From: a virus
IMG/VR virus record: IMGVR_UViG_3300034107_000136
Span: 1 to 64,000 of that record
DNA length: 64,000 nt
Strand: one strand, 5' to 3'
The translations under genes and the position numbers were made by a program. The notes beneath the pieces were generated by a model. The model did no database searches. It was not told the DNA's origin and worked only from the letters and a program-made list of their open reading frames with translations. Below are positions 19,595 through 27,952 of this stretch, one piece after another (within the stretch, counting starts at the first letter, position 1; every line of letters starts with the position of its first letter).

Positions 19595-20551
19595 ATGGCG
19601 AAAACTGGGTATGTGTGGGATGGAACACAATTTGTATCAATCAGTTCTCCTATTGCTGCCGTGCCAAATGCGGTATCGTCATATAGTTCTTCTGCCCCAG
19701 CATCAAGGACTACAAGGACTAATCTTATAACCAACCCATCATTTGAGGTGGATACTGCTGGATGGAGCGTCGTCGGAACCGCAGGAACAATTTCAAGAAA
19801 CACCACAGATGGTATTGTCGGAAGTTCCAGCGCAAAAAATACAGTTACGGGTACAGGTAGTGCGGGAGTTATGACATATTTTGTAGGTCTTGTAGAAGGA
19901 ATCACTCCTGGAATAACCTATACTTTCTCGGCTTATATTAAGTCAAGCGTTAGTAGATCTACTATTATCTACATGAACTTTCTTGATGCATCAAATAATC
20001 TATCTGGGCAAGCACAGTCGATACCAACGTGGAGCAGCACGTCAGCGTGGACTCGCATATCAACGACACTTATTGCCCCTGCAACAACGGTAAAACTCCA
20101 TACATATGTTGGTTTTCTGGGTGCTCTTGCAGGAGAGACACACTCTATGGATGCGGCTCTCCTTGAGGTATCTTCAACCCTTAATCCATATTTCGATGGA
20201 ACAAATTATTCTTCTATACCTGAAGCATATCCTTCATCAATATTAACTACATGGACTGGAACTGCAAATGCATCAACGTCTACAATATCTTATTACAAGC
20301 AATCAGATGTAAAGGTTGGTCAGTTATGGGTGGATTCAGATGATAGATCGTTGTATGTTTACAATGGTGCTGAATGGGTAATTGCGGCGGCAGCCACAGC
20401 AACAATTCCATCAATAAACTTAAACTCAAATGTAATTGCAGCAGACTACACCATGCCAGTGGGATATAATGGTACAAGTGCTGGACCAATAACGGTTAAC
20501 TCTGGGGTTACCGTGACAATTCCCAGCGGATCAGTTTGGACGGTAGTGTAA
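19595..20551 (+). CDS. Fibre protein with carbohydrate-binding module
   Basis: 318 residues. N-terminal 'GYVWDGTQFVSISSP' anchor; residues about 45-200 form a CBM4/9-like jelly roll: 'LITNPSFEVDTAGWSVVGTA', 'GITPGITYTFSAYIKSS', 'WTRISTTLIAP', 'SMDAALLEVSSTLNPYFDG'. A 'LWVDSDDRSLYVYNGAEW' hairpin and a beta tip follow. Probably binds a host surface glycan. Confidence 0.8.
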   Translation: MAKTGYVWDGTQFVSISSPIAAVPNAVSSYSSSAPASRTTRTNLITNPSFEVDTAGWSVVGTAGTISRNTTDGIVGSSSAKNTVTGTGSAGVMTYFVGLVEGITPGITYTFSAYIKSSVSRSTIIYMNFLDASNNLSGQAQSIPTWSSTSAWTRISTTLIAPATTVKLHTYVGFLGALAGETHSMDAALLEVSSTLNPYFDGTNYSSIPEAYPSSILTTWTGTANASTSTISYYKQSDVKVGQLWVDSDDRSLYVYNGAEWVIAAAATATIPSINLNSNVIAADYTMPVGYNGTSAGPITVNSGVTVTIPSGSVWTVV

Positions 20552-21192
20552 TGTCAATTAAATTAAATAGTACCCTTGGTGGATCAGTCACATTGCAGGA
20601 GCCTAATACTGCTAGTGCATTTACTTTAACATTGCCAACAGATAATATTCAACCGGGAATGAATTTAATTACCCCCACAAGCGTGGTCGGTGGAACATTT
20701 AGTGGAGGGGCAATTAGTTTTAGCGCATCAACAAGCGTAAGCATTAATGGATGTTTTAGTTCTTTATATGATAACTATCTTTATCAAATAACCTATACTG
20801 CTGCCAGTGGAGCAGACGCACAAATGCGTTTTAGATTGCGTGTTGCTGGCGTAGACTCCATTGTTTCTTATATAAATCAACGTATTTATGCGTATTCGAC
20901 AGTCATTGGCACAGACTTAAATATAGGCGGGAACACATCATTATTTATTGGTTCTATAACAACTGGATATCCGCAAGCAGCATCTTGTCAAGGAACGCTA
21001 TTCTCTCCAGCACTAATACAACAAACTCGTGGAAATAATTTAACTAATCATTCAGATAGTAGCGGTAATTATTACAATCAACTCAATAACCACTATCATA
21101 CAGTTTCTGCTGCATACGATGGTATGACAATTTTTCCATCAACTGGAACTGTAACTGGAACTATGCGTATTTATGGAATGAGGAGCCAATGA
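20551..21192 (+). CDS. Fibre tip protein, NGCF family copy A
   Basis: 213 residues from ATG 20551 (TAATG overlap). 'MSIKLNSTLGGSVTLQEPNT...FTLTLPTDN', a widespread fibre motif, then 'INGCFSSLYDNYLYQITYTA' and an end 'GTMRIYGMRSQ'. Paralog of 21896-22534. Confidence 0.72.
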   Translation: MSIKLNSTLGGSVTLQEPNTASAFTLTLPTDNIQPGMNLITPTSVVGGTFSGGAISFSASTSVSINGCFSSLYDNYLYQITYTAASGADAQMRFRLRVAGVDSIVSYINQRIYAYSTVIGTDLNIGGNTSLFIGSITTGYPQAASCQGTLFSPALIQQTRGNNLTNHSDSSGNYYNQLNNHYHTVSAAYDGMTIFPSTGTVTGTMRIYGMRSQ

Positions 21193-21461
21193 AAAAAAAT
21201 AAAAGGAATGAGGAATCAATGAGTCAATATGTAGAAACATTTGCAGACGGAACAGTAATAACCCGTCCTTGGAATGAAGAAGAACTTGCTCAATTTGAGA
21301 AGGATAGAATTGATAATGAGGAAAGAGAATTGGCTGTAACTGCCGCCAAAAATGCGCGGGAAGCAGCAATGCAATCCGCTATATCCAAGTTATCAGCACT
21401 AGGTCTTGATGAGTCAGAAATTCAAGCAGTAATAGGAAGCAGCAATGCCAGTATCAATTAA
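21189..21461 (+). CDS. Fibre-associated helical protein
   Basis: 90 residues; overlaps both neighbours. 'YVETFADGTVITRPWNEEEL' then a charged helix 'QFEKDRIDNEERELAVTAAK' and 'SKLSALGLDESEIQAVIG'. Resembles tail-fibre assembly (chaperone-like) proteins of many phages. ATG 21219, behind GAGGA, is an alternative start giving 80 residues. Confidence 0.65.
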   Translation: MKKNKRNEESMSQYVETFADGTVITRPWNEEELAQFEKDRIDNEERELAVTAAKNAREAAMQSAISKLSALGLDESEIQAVIGSSNASIN

Positions 21462-21894
21462 TGGTGATGGCGCTATGAGCGGCGTAACTGCAAGAACCTC
21501 CAACATCTTTCCCAATTCTGTCACTGCTGCGGTATCCACAAATCAAACAACTACTAGCGCAACGTTTACTGATTTAGCGACAGTTGGCCCTACTGTTACT
21601 CTTATCACTGGAACAAAAGCCCTTGTCATAATTTCTGCATCAATATATAATTCAGGTGCTTCAGGATCGGAAGCGGGATTTGTGGTCAGTGGAGCATCAA
21701 CTCTAGCAGCAGCAAGTGCTACCGCTTTGTATATGGGAGGGTCAAATGCTGTCGTTTCTATGGGATCTTCTCGTATTGTTTTAGTTACTGGACTTACGTC
21801 TGGGTCAAATACTTTCACTATTAAATATCGAGCAGGCGGCGGCACTGCAAACTTTTATAATCGTGAAATAACAGTTATAGATATGGGGTCTTAA
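21445..21894 (+). CDS. Beta-rich virion/fibre protein
   Basis: 149 residues, MPVSINGDGAMSGVTARTSN..., with 'NQTTTSATFTDLATVGPTVT' and 'GSNTFTIKYRAGGGTANFYN' and the ending ITVIDMGS. This is a frequent phage fibre/tip fold with a conserved R-x-I-x-V-I-D-M/L end. Confidence 0.7.
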   Translation: MPVSINGDGAMSGVTARTSNIFPNSVTAAVSTNQTTTSATFTDLATVGPTVTLITGTKALVIISASIYNSGASGSEAGFVVSGASTLAAASATALYMGGSNAVVSMGSSRIVLVTGLTSGSNTFTIKYRAGGGTANFYNREITVIDMGS

Positions 21895-21895
21895 C

Positions 21896-22534
21896 ATGAG
21901 CACATTAAGGACAATCAACCTACAACATCCTACAGCAGCAACTGCTAATATTACCTTGTCAAATACGGGGGGTATAGCATTAAATGGATCTGTATCAGGT
22001 GGAGGTATGGATCTCATTACCCCGACATCGGTCGCGGGGTCAGGGGTCACCCTGTCCGGTGGTCAGGTGACGTTCACTGCGGCAGCCACCGTCAGCGTGA
22101 ACGGATGCTTCACGAGCGCATACGCAAATTATCTAGTCCTTTTGCATCAATCGGCTAGAAGCGCTGCTAGCGGCACCTTGGTCAGAATGCGTGCTGCGGG
22201 GTCTGACACCTCTAGCAGCACATATGGTTACTCCCAACTTAGGTTTGGTAGATCGGCTTTCATTGTTGACGGAAGTGCAGGAACTACCACGTCTTTTACG
22301 GTTGGTTACGGTGCCACGGGAAACACTGAGTACAGGATTATGCAATTTCTTAATGCCGCGGTAAGCGCCCAAGCCGCCTTTGACTGCTCAGCCTTTACAA
22401 CTGACTCCGGGAATCTTGGTTATCAGGTAAGCGGTATTTGCACGCAAGCCACCGCTCATGATGGCTTCACATATTACCCAGCGTCTGGCAACGTCACAGG
22501 AACACTGCGCGTTTACGGAATGAGGAACTCATGA
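21896..22534 (+). CDS. Fibre tip protein, NGCF family copy B
   Basis: 212 residues, 'MDLITPTSVAGSGVTLSGG', 'VNGCFTSAYANYLVLLHQSA' and 'GTLRVYGMRNS', parallel to copy A at 20551. From about 22015 to the stop it is visibly G+C-richer than copy A and the neighbours, with C/G-ending codons. The 3' part was therefore probably acquired separately. Confidence 0.72.
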   Translation: MSTLRTINLQHPTAATANITLSNTGGIALNGSVSGGGMDLITPTSVAGSGVTLSGGQVTFTAAATVSVNGCFTSAYANYLVLLHQSARSAASGTLVRMRAAGSDTSSSTYGYSQLRFGRSAFIVDGSAGTTTSFTVGYGATGNTEYRIMQFLNAAVSAQAAFDCSAFTTDSGNLGYQVSGICTQATAHDGFTYYPASGNVTGTLRVYGMRNS

Positions 22535-22554
22535 GCAACATAAACTCCTAATGA

Positions 22555-22560
22555 TATAAT
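22555..22560 (+). promoter_or_regulatory. Extended -10 for leaderless gene at 22567
   Basis: TGATATAAT, 6 bases to ATG. Confidence 0.68.
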
Positions 22561-22566
22561 AAACAT

Positions 22567-22902
22567 ATGAGTTTCCCGGCAACATATAATCTTTCATTGT
22601 ACGCAGGCGATACCTATGAATTCGTGGTAGTTCCAAGAAATTCAGATGCAAGTAGTTTTAGTCTTGTTGGGTATACCGCCGAAATGAACATTGCCACAAG
22701 TCGTGGGGCAACAACAAAAATATCAGTTCAGGCGGTAGTTGATTCAGTATTGAATATTGTTACTTGCACTATTCTTCCTGGAGTTAGTGGAGCGTTGTCT
22801 CCATCAACAACATATGTGTATGACGTTCAGATAACCAATGGATCAACAAAGATCTATACTCTTCTGACAGGAAGCGTTTCTGTTACAGAGGATGTTTCCT
22901 AG
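22567..22902 (+). CDS. Baseplate/fibre beta-domain protein (copy B)
   Basis: 111 residues, 'ATYNLSLYAGDTYEFVVVPR...LVGYTAEMNIATSRG', paralog of 10503-10847 with the same strand order and the same downstream partner. Stop TAG overlaps the GTG start of the next gene. Confidence 0.65.
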   Translation: MSFPATYNLSLYAGDTYEFVVVPRNSDASSFSLVGYTAEMNIATSRGATTKISVQAVVDSVLNIVTCTILPGVSGALSPSTTYVYDVQITNGSTKIYTLLTGSVSVTEDVS

Positions 22903-23486
22903 TGCCCAGTATTGATGTAATTCTAGAATCTCCAGAACTCGTTGTTCTTGGAGGTCCAGCAAGTATTGAGGTTCAACTAGATACTGGGGCAACTGGTCAA
23001 CGAGGTAGCACATCATATGTTGGAGCAGGACTACCAAGTTCCTCAACGATACCTAATTATTCTTCAATTCTTCCGGGGGATTTGTATATAAATGCATCCC
23101 CAGGACCCAACTATTCTTGGTTGTATCAGTATTTGGTAAAACCAGGAGGTAATAACTGGGAACCAATTCTTTCACTTAATCCTGCACTATATAACTCGGT
23201 ATATGAAGTATCATTTGTTGCTGGAGAAGCAACTGTATCAATTCCAGTATCAACAATTACCACAACGACAACAACTCTTACTTCAGATAACTTTGCAATT
23301 ACATTTAACTTTGAAAATCTTCATCCAATTGCAGGATCATTAAAAACAAAAACACTTACGTCTGGAAACTTAATTCTAGTTTTCACGGCAGCAGAATTTA
23401 CTTCATCAACATGGGCGGCATTAGTAGATGCAAGCGTAAAGATGTCAATTGGCGTCAGAATAATCGCTGGCTCCATTCTGCTATAA
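22902..23486 (+). CDS. Fibre protein with collagen-like motif (copy B)
   Basis: 194 residues from GTG 22902 (TAGTG overlap). 'DVILESPELVVLGGPASIEV', then TGATGQRGSTS, then a 'LPGDLYINASPGPNYSWLYQ' hairpin and a beta domain rich in Thr. N-terminal part matches 10847-11320; the C-terminal domains are unrelated, as expected for tip swapping. Confidence 0.65.
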   Translation: MPSIDVILESPELVVLGGPASIEVQLDTGATGQRGSTSYVGAGLPSSSTIPNYSSILPGDLYINASPGPNYSWLYQYLVKPGGNNWEPILSLNPALYNSVYEVSFVAGEATVSIPVSTITTTTTTLTSDNFAITFNFENLHPIAGSLKTKTLTSGNLILVFTAAEFTSSTWAALVDASVKMSIGVRIIAGSILL

Positions 23487-23487
23487 T
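23482..23487 (+). promoter_or_regulatory. Extended -10 for gene at 23505
   Basis: TGCTATAAT with a short leader containing AGAAGGTGATG before ATG 23505. Confidence 0.6.
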
Positions 23488-23504
23488 TTAGAAGGTGATG
23501 ACTA

Positions 23505-24053
23505 ATGGCTAATACTGGAGAACAAGTTGGAGTAGATTATCCAACACTTATGCCAGACCTTACTGATATTGCTGATATTCAACAAGCATTTCAGATGTAT
23601 CAGATTGGCATTGCAAACTGGAATGGTATTGATCCTCCAGCAGCAGATAGTATTGAGGGCCATTATGCATCCGTAAACTCTAGAGTAGATGATCTTGAAG
23701 ATCGTCCAGTCGGAGGTGGAGAAGTAAATGATAATGAGCCAACGGTTGTAGGACCAGGCAGTCTTCCAGTTCCTAATGGATATATTTGGGTAGACAGTAA
23801 TGCTGATGCCCCCACCTACCCACAATTTCCCACAGTATTATATTCCCCAACAGAACCAACTGGCCTAGGCGTTGGAGATGTAGGAACAATTTGGGTTGAT
23901 GAAGATGGATCAGCGGCGGTACTTAATATAAACGATTATCTTCTCGTTACTACCGCTTCTTCCACTTATGAAACCATAGCAGCGCATAACACTTCTGTTC
24001 AGTCAGTCATTGATGCTTCAGCAGCATCTTCGTTCATGCTTATGGGCGCTTAA
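23505..24053 (+). CDS. Fibre protein with IWVD hairpin repeats
   Basis: 182 residues. Helical start 'LTDIADIQQAFQMYQIGIAN', coiled 'SIEGHYASVNSRVDDLEDRP', then two hairpin units ('YIWVDSNADAPTYPQFPTVL', 'DVGTIWVDEDGSA') almost identical to those of 18787. Ends ASSFMLMGA. Confidence 0.7.
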   Translation: MANTGEQVGVDYPTLMPDLTDIADIQQAFQMYQIGIANWNGIDPPAADSIEGHYASVNSRVDDLEDRPVGGGEVNDNEPTVVGPGSLPVPNGYIWVDSNADAPTYPQFPTVLYSPTEPTGLGVGDVGTIWVDEDGSAAVLNINDYLLVTTASSTYETIAAHNTSVQSVIDASAASSFMLMGA

Positions 24054-24061
24054 TGATTTGC

Positions 24062-24067
24062 TATAAT
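24062..24067 (+). promoter_or_regulatory. Extended -10 for gene at 24100
   Basis: TGCTATAAT; 32-nt leader with AGGATGG before ATG 24100. Confidence 0.58.
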
Positions 24068-24099
24068 AGTAAAGTAACTAAAATTAGGATGGTATAAAC

Positions 24100-24432
24100 A
24101 TGGCAACTACATATAAAGTTTTAGGGCAAGTTCAAGGTACGGCAGCAGTAGGAACATATGCCACGCTTTATACTGTCCCAACATCTACATCTTCAGTGAT
24201 ATCAACAATCACCATTTGCAATCAAGCAGCAGCAGATGCTACCTATCGTGTAGCCGTAGCCGCAGCGGCAACACCAGCAACAGCAGAATTCATTGTGTAT
24301 GGAGCGACAGTAAAGGCAAATGATACCGTTACACTAACACTCGGCTTAACACTTCAAGCAGCAAAACTGCTTGTTATTTCGTCTTCAGCAAACACCACAT
24401 CCTTCGGGGCATTTGGAAGCGAGATTGTCTAA
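24100..24432 (+). CDS. Adhesin partner protein, YTVPA family
   Basis: 110 residues, 'MATTYKVLGQVQGTAAVGTY' and 'ATLYTVPTSTSSVISTITIC', ends AFGSEIV. Fourth member of the family; overlaps adhesin 5 start (TAATGG). Confidence 0.75.
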   Translation: MATTYKVLGQVQGTAAVGTYATLYTVPTSTSSVISTITICNQAAADATYRVAVAAAATPATAEFIVYGATVKANDTVTLTLGLTLQAAKLLVISSSANTTSFGAFGSEIV

Positions 24433-24983
24433 TGGCTGTTGCTGCTGTAAGTAATAGTGGGACAAACGGTTCTAAGGCTAAAAACTTTTCCAGCATGTTT
24501 GGAGGAAGTAAATGGATAACTGTAAATGAGGGAAGCAGCACTAATGCAAGTTTTTCAACTTTGATCAATCCTGATGGAGACGGGACTAACTATCGTCTTG
24601 CGACATGGATAAACGCTGGAGACTTGAATGTTGTTTCTGCTGGATACGCAGAAGTCTTTATTGTCAGCGGTGGAGGATCTTATGGTTTATTTCAATTTGA
24701 TCAATTTGGTCAAGGTGGAGAAGGTGGAGATGTTATTAGAGGGATATTTACATTACCTGTTGGAAATTTAACGGTTCTTGTGGGCGCTGCTGGTGTTTAT
24801 AATGGTGGCTCTGGAGGTAAGAGTGGTATTGGAACCTTACAGACTAGACAAGCAGCATCGGGGCAAGGTTATGGTGGAGGGGTTGCTACTAGCATAACAG
24901 GCACATCGCAAACGTTGGCACTGTCTACTGGATATGGAACTGGTGCAGTTAAAGGTGTTGTTTATGCAAGATGGAAAATTTAA
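24432..24983 (+). CDS. Glycine-rich adhesin 5 (shortened)
   Basis: 183 residues. Keeps the position and the beta domain ('YRLATWINAGDLNVVSAGYA', 'EVFIVSGGGS') but has only a few weak glycine blocks and ends GVVYARWKI instead of the usual VRY. Either a trimmed or diverged adhesin. Confidence 0.72.
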   Translation: MAVAAVSNSGTNGSKAKNFSSMFGGSKWITVNEGSSTNASFSTLINPDGDGTNYRLATWINAGDLNVVSAGYAEVFIVSGGGSYGLFQFDQFGQGGEGGDVIRGIFTLPVGNLTVLVGAAGVYNGGSGGKSGIGTLQTRQAASGQGYGGGVATSITGTSQTLALSTGYGTGAVKGVVYARWKI

Positions 24984-25000
24984 ACACTAGTAAGAAATGA

Positions 25001-25006
25001 TATAAT
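25001..25006 (+). promoter_or_regulatory. Extended -10 for leaderless gene at 25013
   Basis: TGATATAAT, 6 bases to ATG. Confidence 0.68.
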
Positions 25007-25012
25007 AAACCT

Positions 25013-25612
25013 ATGGCATATAAACCCGCATATATCTGGAATGGAACATCGTTTGATCAGATTGGAAATCAAGCGGTAGCCAGTTTGGACAATTATGTTC
25101 TTCTAGTAGGAGCACAGACAGTATCAGATAAGACATTAACTTCTACAATTCTCACTTCCCCCACAATTAACGGGGCAACGTTATCAGGAACTCTTTCTGG
25201 AGATGCCACACTATCTGGAAACGTATCAGTAACAGGAAGACTTGATCTTCAAGATGTTCGTGAAACTATTAATGATGGTACGATCACAACAAACGTTCTT
25301 ACATTAGACTATCCAGCAGGAACTATTTCATACATTCCTACTGCACCTACCGCAAATTTCACGGTAAATATAACAAATGCTCCAACAGATAACGGTAAAG
25401 CAATAACTATTGTTGTCATGGTTACGCAAGGGGCAACAGGATACATTCCCAACGTATTGCAAGTTGCAGGGTCAGCCCAAACAGTAAGGTGGCTTTCAGG
25501 AGTAACCCCAACTCCAACATCATCTGTTGGAAAACTAGACATCTTCAACTTCACGCTTATTCGTCGTTCCACGGCATGGACGGTAATTGGAAATGCAGCA
25601 CTTAATTTCTAG
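25013..25612 (+). CDS. Fibre protein, ITNAPT family copy A
   Basis: 199 residues. Anchor 'AYIWNGTSFDQIGNQ', triple-beta 'LSGTLSGDATLSGNVSVTG', then a C-terminal domain 'ANFTVNITNAPTDNGKAITI' to 'RRSTAWTVIGNAALNF' also present in 26404. Precedes adhesin 6, replacing the YTVPA partner. Confidence 0.72.
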   Translation: MAYKPAYIWNGTSFDQIGNQAVASLDNYVLLVGAQTVSDKTLTSTILTSPTINGATLSGTLSGDATLSGNVSVTGRLDLQDVRETINDGTITTNVLTLDYPAGTISYIPTAPTANFTVNITNAPTDNGKAITIVVMVTQGATGYIPNVLQVAGSAQTVRWLSGVTPTPTSSVGKLDIFNFTLIRRSTAWTVIGNAALNF

Positions 25613-25621
25613 GAGATACTT

Positions 25622-26386
25622 ATGCCAATAATTTCAAGTGTATCAGGTAACTTTAGCCCCATAGGTAGATCTAGAAGACCAAAAAATAGTGTTATTGGTG
25701 GAACAATAACGTATTACACTTCTGGTGGAAAAAATTATGCCGTAAATACTTTTAGTACTGCTGGATCATATACCGCCAACATAGCATCAGCATTAGATCC
25801 TTTTGATATCTTAGTAGTTGGAAGTGGTGCAAGCGGCGGCGGCGGTGGATTTGGTAGTGCTGGGGGATCTGGGGGATCTAGTGCAGCAGGATATATAAGT
25901 AATCTTGTTGCTGGATCATATGCAGTAACGATAAGTGCCGCAGGAGGAACTACAACGGTATCTTTTCCAACACCTATAGTTAGGGCTGGTGCAGGAGCAG
26001 CAGCAGGAACATCACCATATCCAAACCTAACCTATTATGCAGGAGGTGGTGGTGGATCTGGATGTCCATATGATTGCTGTGGCGGTGGCTCAGGTTCAGG
26101 TGGAATAACATCCTCTATAACTGGAACTCTTTTGGGTTACGGTGGTGGTGGTGGTGGTGGCTCCGCTGGGTGTACAAATGGACCAGGAGGCTCCCAGCAA
26201 TTACCAGGTGGTGCTGGAGTAAATGGTGGTGGAGGTGGAGGAACTGGAGGGTCTGGAAACATTCAATCAGGAGGTAATGGAGGACCGGGAGTTCGCGGCG
26301 GTGGCGGTGGAGGATATGGAAACTACGCTTACGGAGCAGGTACTGGATCTTCTGGAGTTTTTATTATAAGTTATGAAATCGACTAG
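25622..26386 (+). CDS. Glycine-rich adhesin 6
   Basis: 254 residues, MPIISSVSGNFSPIGRSRRP... with 'YYTSGGKNYAVNTFSTAGSY', 'FDILVVGSGASGGG', and Gly blocks broken by Cys-containing segments ('CPYDCCGGGSGSGG'; a further Cys near 180). Ends GVFIISYEID. Cysteines are unusual in this family. AGGAGATACTT precedes the ATG. Confidence 0.8.
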   Translation: MPIISSVSGNFSPIGRSRRPKNSVIGGTITYYTSGGKNYAVNTFSTAGSYTANIASALDPFDILVVGSGASGGGGGFGSAGGSGGSSAAGYISNLVAGSYAVTISAAGGTTTVSFPTPIVRAGAGAAAGTSPYPNLTYYAGGGGGSGCPYDCCGGGSGSGGITSSITGTLLGYGGGGGGGSAGCTNGPGGSQQLPGGAGVNGGGGGGTGGSGNIQSGGNGGPGVRGGGGGGYGNYAYGAGTGSSGVFIISYEID

Positions 26387-26391
26387 GATGA

Positions 26392-26397
26392 TATAAT
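26392..26397 (+). promoter_or_regulatory. Extended -10 for leaderless gene at 26404
   Basis: TGATATAAT, 6 bases to ATG. Confidence 0.68.
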
Positions 26398-26403
26398 AAA
26401 CAT

Positions 26404-27198
26404 ATGGCTACAATAGACGCTACTGGAAGACCAGGGTACATGTATGATGATGCAACTGATGTTTGGTATGAAATCTCGGGTAAAGTTTCTACCGCCGCAA
26501 ATTATCAATGGATAGGCGCTCATCAATTTGACAATAACGTAACAATGAATGGTGCTTTGACTGCAACATTAAAGTTTAATTCTTTTCTTAATCCTGCCGC
26601 AAGATTGGCAGCAATAGCCACCCCCTCTACAGGACTTATAAGTTTTTTGCAGCAAGATGCGGGGGGTAACACAATAAATAGATTTGAGTTTTGGAGCGGC
26701 AGTGCTTGGATACCAATGGTAGATCAAACATCAGCGCAAACATTAACTAATAAAACAATAAGTGGTGCCTCAAACACATTGACAAACATTGCTCAAGCAT
26801 CAATCACATCGTTAACTACAGACCTTGCAGCCAAGGCTGATAGACAATCAGAAGATCTTCCAACAATAGCAATTGCATCAAATATTCTTACCTTTAACCT
26901 AACTAACTCAAACTTAGCAAACATAACATCAGCATCAGCAAACTTTACAGTTAATATTACAAACGCCCCAACGACAAACGATAAAGCAATTACTGTTACG
27001 GTGTTTCTCACTCAAGGTGCTACTGGCTATATACCAAATGCATTACAGATTGCAGGAGTATCACAAACAATTAAGTGGCAGGGTGGAACTGCTCCTACGC
27101 CAACAAGTACAGCAGGCAAGGTGGATATATTCTCATTCACTCTTAATCGCGTATCAAGTGCTTGGGTCGTATTCGGTTCCGCGCTATTGGCGTTCTAA
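26404..27198 (+). CDS. Fibre protein, ITNAPT family copy B
   Basis: 264 residues. Anchor 'PGYMYDDATDVWYEISGK', coiled linker 'TNIAQASITSLTTDLAAKAD', and the C-terminal domain shared with 25013 (ANFTVNITNAPTTNDKAITV ... AWVVFGSALLAF). Stop overlaps the adhesin 7 start (TAATG). Confidence 0.72.
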   Translation: MATIDATGRPGYMYDDATDVWYEISGKVSTAANYQWIGAHQFDNNVTMNGALTATLKFNSFLNPAARLAAIATPSTGLISFLQQDAGGNTINRFEFWSGSAWIPMVDQTSAQTLTNKTISGASNTLTNIAQASITSLTTDLAAKADRQSEDLPTIAIASNILTFNLTNSNLANITSASANFTVNITNAPTTNDKAITVTVFLTQGATGYIPNALQIAGVSQTIKWQGGTAPTPTSTAGKVDIFSFTLNRVSSAWVVFGSALLAF

Positions 27199-27911
27199 TG
27201 CCTAGACGTGGAAGTGTGGCAGGTATTTACGGTCCTAGTTCTGGTTTAGGAAGAAAAATGTTTAACCTAGCAACTGGTGGAAACACAGTCACAACTGTTA
27301 CGAATTATAATAGTACTGGAGAAATTTGGAAAGTACATACTTTTACAAGTTCTGGAACCTTTACTGTGTTGTCTGCACCACAAACATTTCGTTGGATTAA
27401 TATTGCTGGCGGTGGATATGGTGGTGGTGATCGCGGCGGCGGTGGCGGTGGAGGAGGCGTTTTATTCAGTAATTCTGCAATTCTTGCTGTGACCTCTTAT
27501 AGTTTTACTGTCGGCATAGCGCAGAATAATTCTATAGCATTTGGACAAACAACTATCGCTGGAGGAACTGGAGGATCATATTCAAGCGGAGCAGGCGCTA
27601 GTGGTGGATCTGGCGGTGGCGGTGGTGGTCCAAGCGGTGGTGGTGGTGCAGGAACAGCAGGACAAGGTAATAATGGAAACAGTGCTCCTGGATTTAATGG
27701 AGGATATGGAGGATCTTGGGGATCTTCTAGCAATATAACTGGAACCTCTGTAGCATATTCTACTGGCGGGGCTGCTGCTGACTGGTCAGGAGCAAACACT
27801 ACTCCCACTATCTTTGGGTATGGTGGGTATGGTGGAAGAAATAATGCAGATCAGTTAGGCAGAACAAATGGAGCACCAGGGGCTGTTATCGTTGCATATC
27901 AGATTGGATAA
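27198..27911 (+). CDS. Glycine-rich adhesin 7
   Basis: 237 residues from ATG 27198 (MPRRGSVAGIYGPSSGLGRK). 'IWKVHTFTSSGTFTVLS', 'FRWINIAGGGYGGG', Gly blocks, ends AVIVAYQIG. A longer frame starting at 27162 lies inside the upstream gene and is rejected. Confidence 0.8.
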   Translation: MPRRGSVAGIYGPSSGLGRKMFNLATGGNTVTTVTNYNSTGEIWKVHTFTSSGTFTVLSAPQTFRWINIAGGGYGGGDRGGGGGGGGVLFSNSAILAVTSYSFTVGIAQNNSIAFGQTTIAGGTGGSYSSGAGASGGSGGGGGGPSGGGGAGTAGQGNNGNSAPGFNGGYGGSWGSSSNITGTSVAYSTGGAAADWSGANTTPTIFGYGGYGGRNNADQLGRTNGAPGAVIVAYQIG

Positions 27912-27940
27912 CGGTCACATCATAAACATATTGACAGTGA

Positions 27941-27946
27941 TATAAT
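27941..27946 (+). promoter_or_regulatory. Extended -10 for leaderless gene at 27953
   Basis: TGATATAAT, 6 bases to ATG. Confidence 0.68.
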
Positions 27947-27952
27947 AATCAC

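Noticed and set aside
7506-27808. Antisense frames under the glycine-rich adhesins (for example 7506-7688, 16635-16976, 27497-27808)
   Set aside because: His/Leu- or Pro-rich low-complexity translations of GGT/GGA repeats; shadows only.
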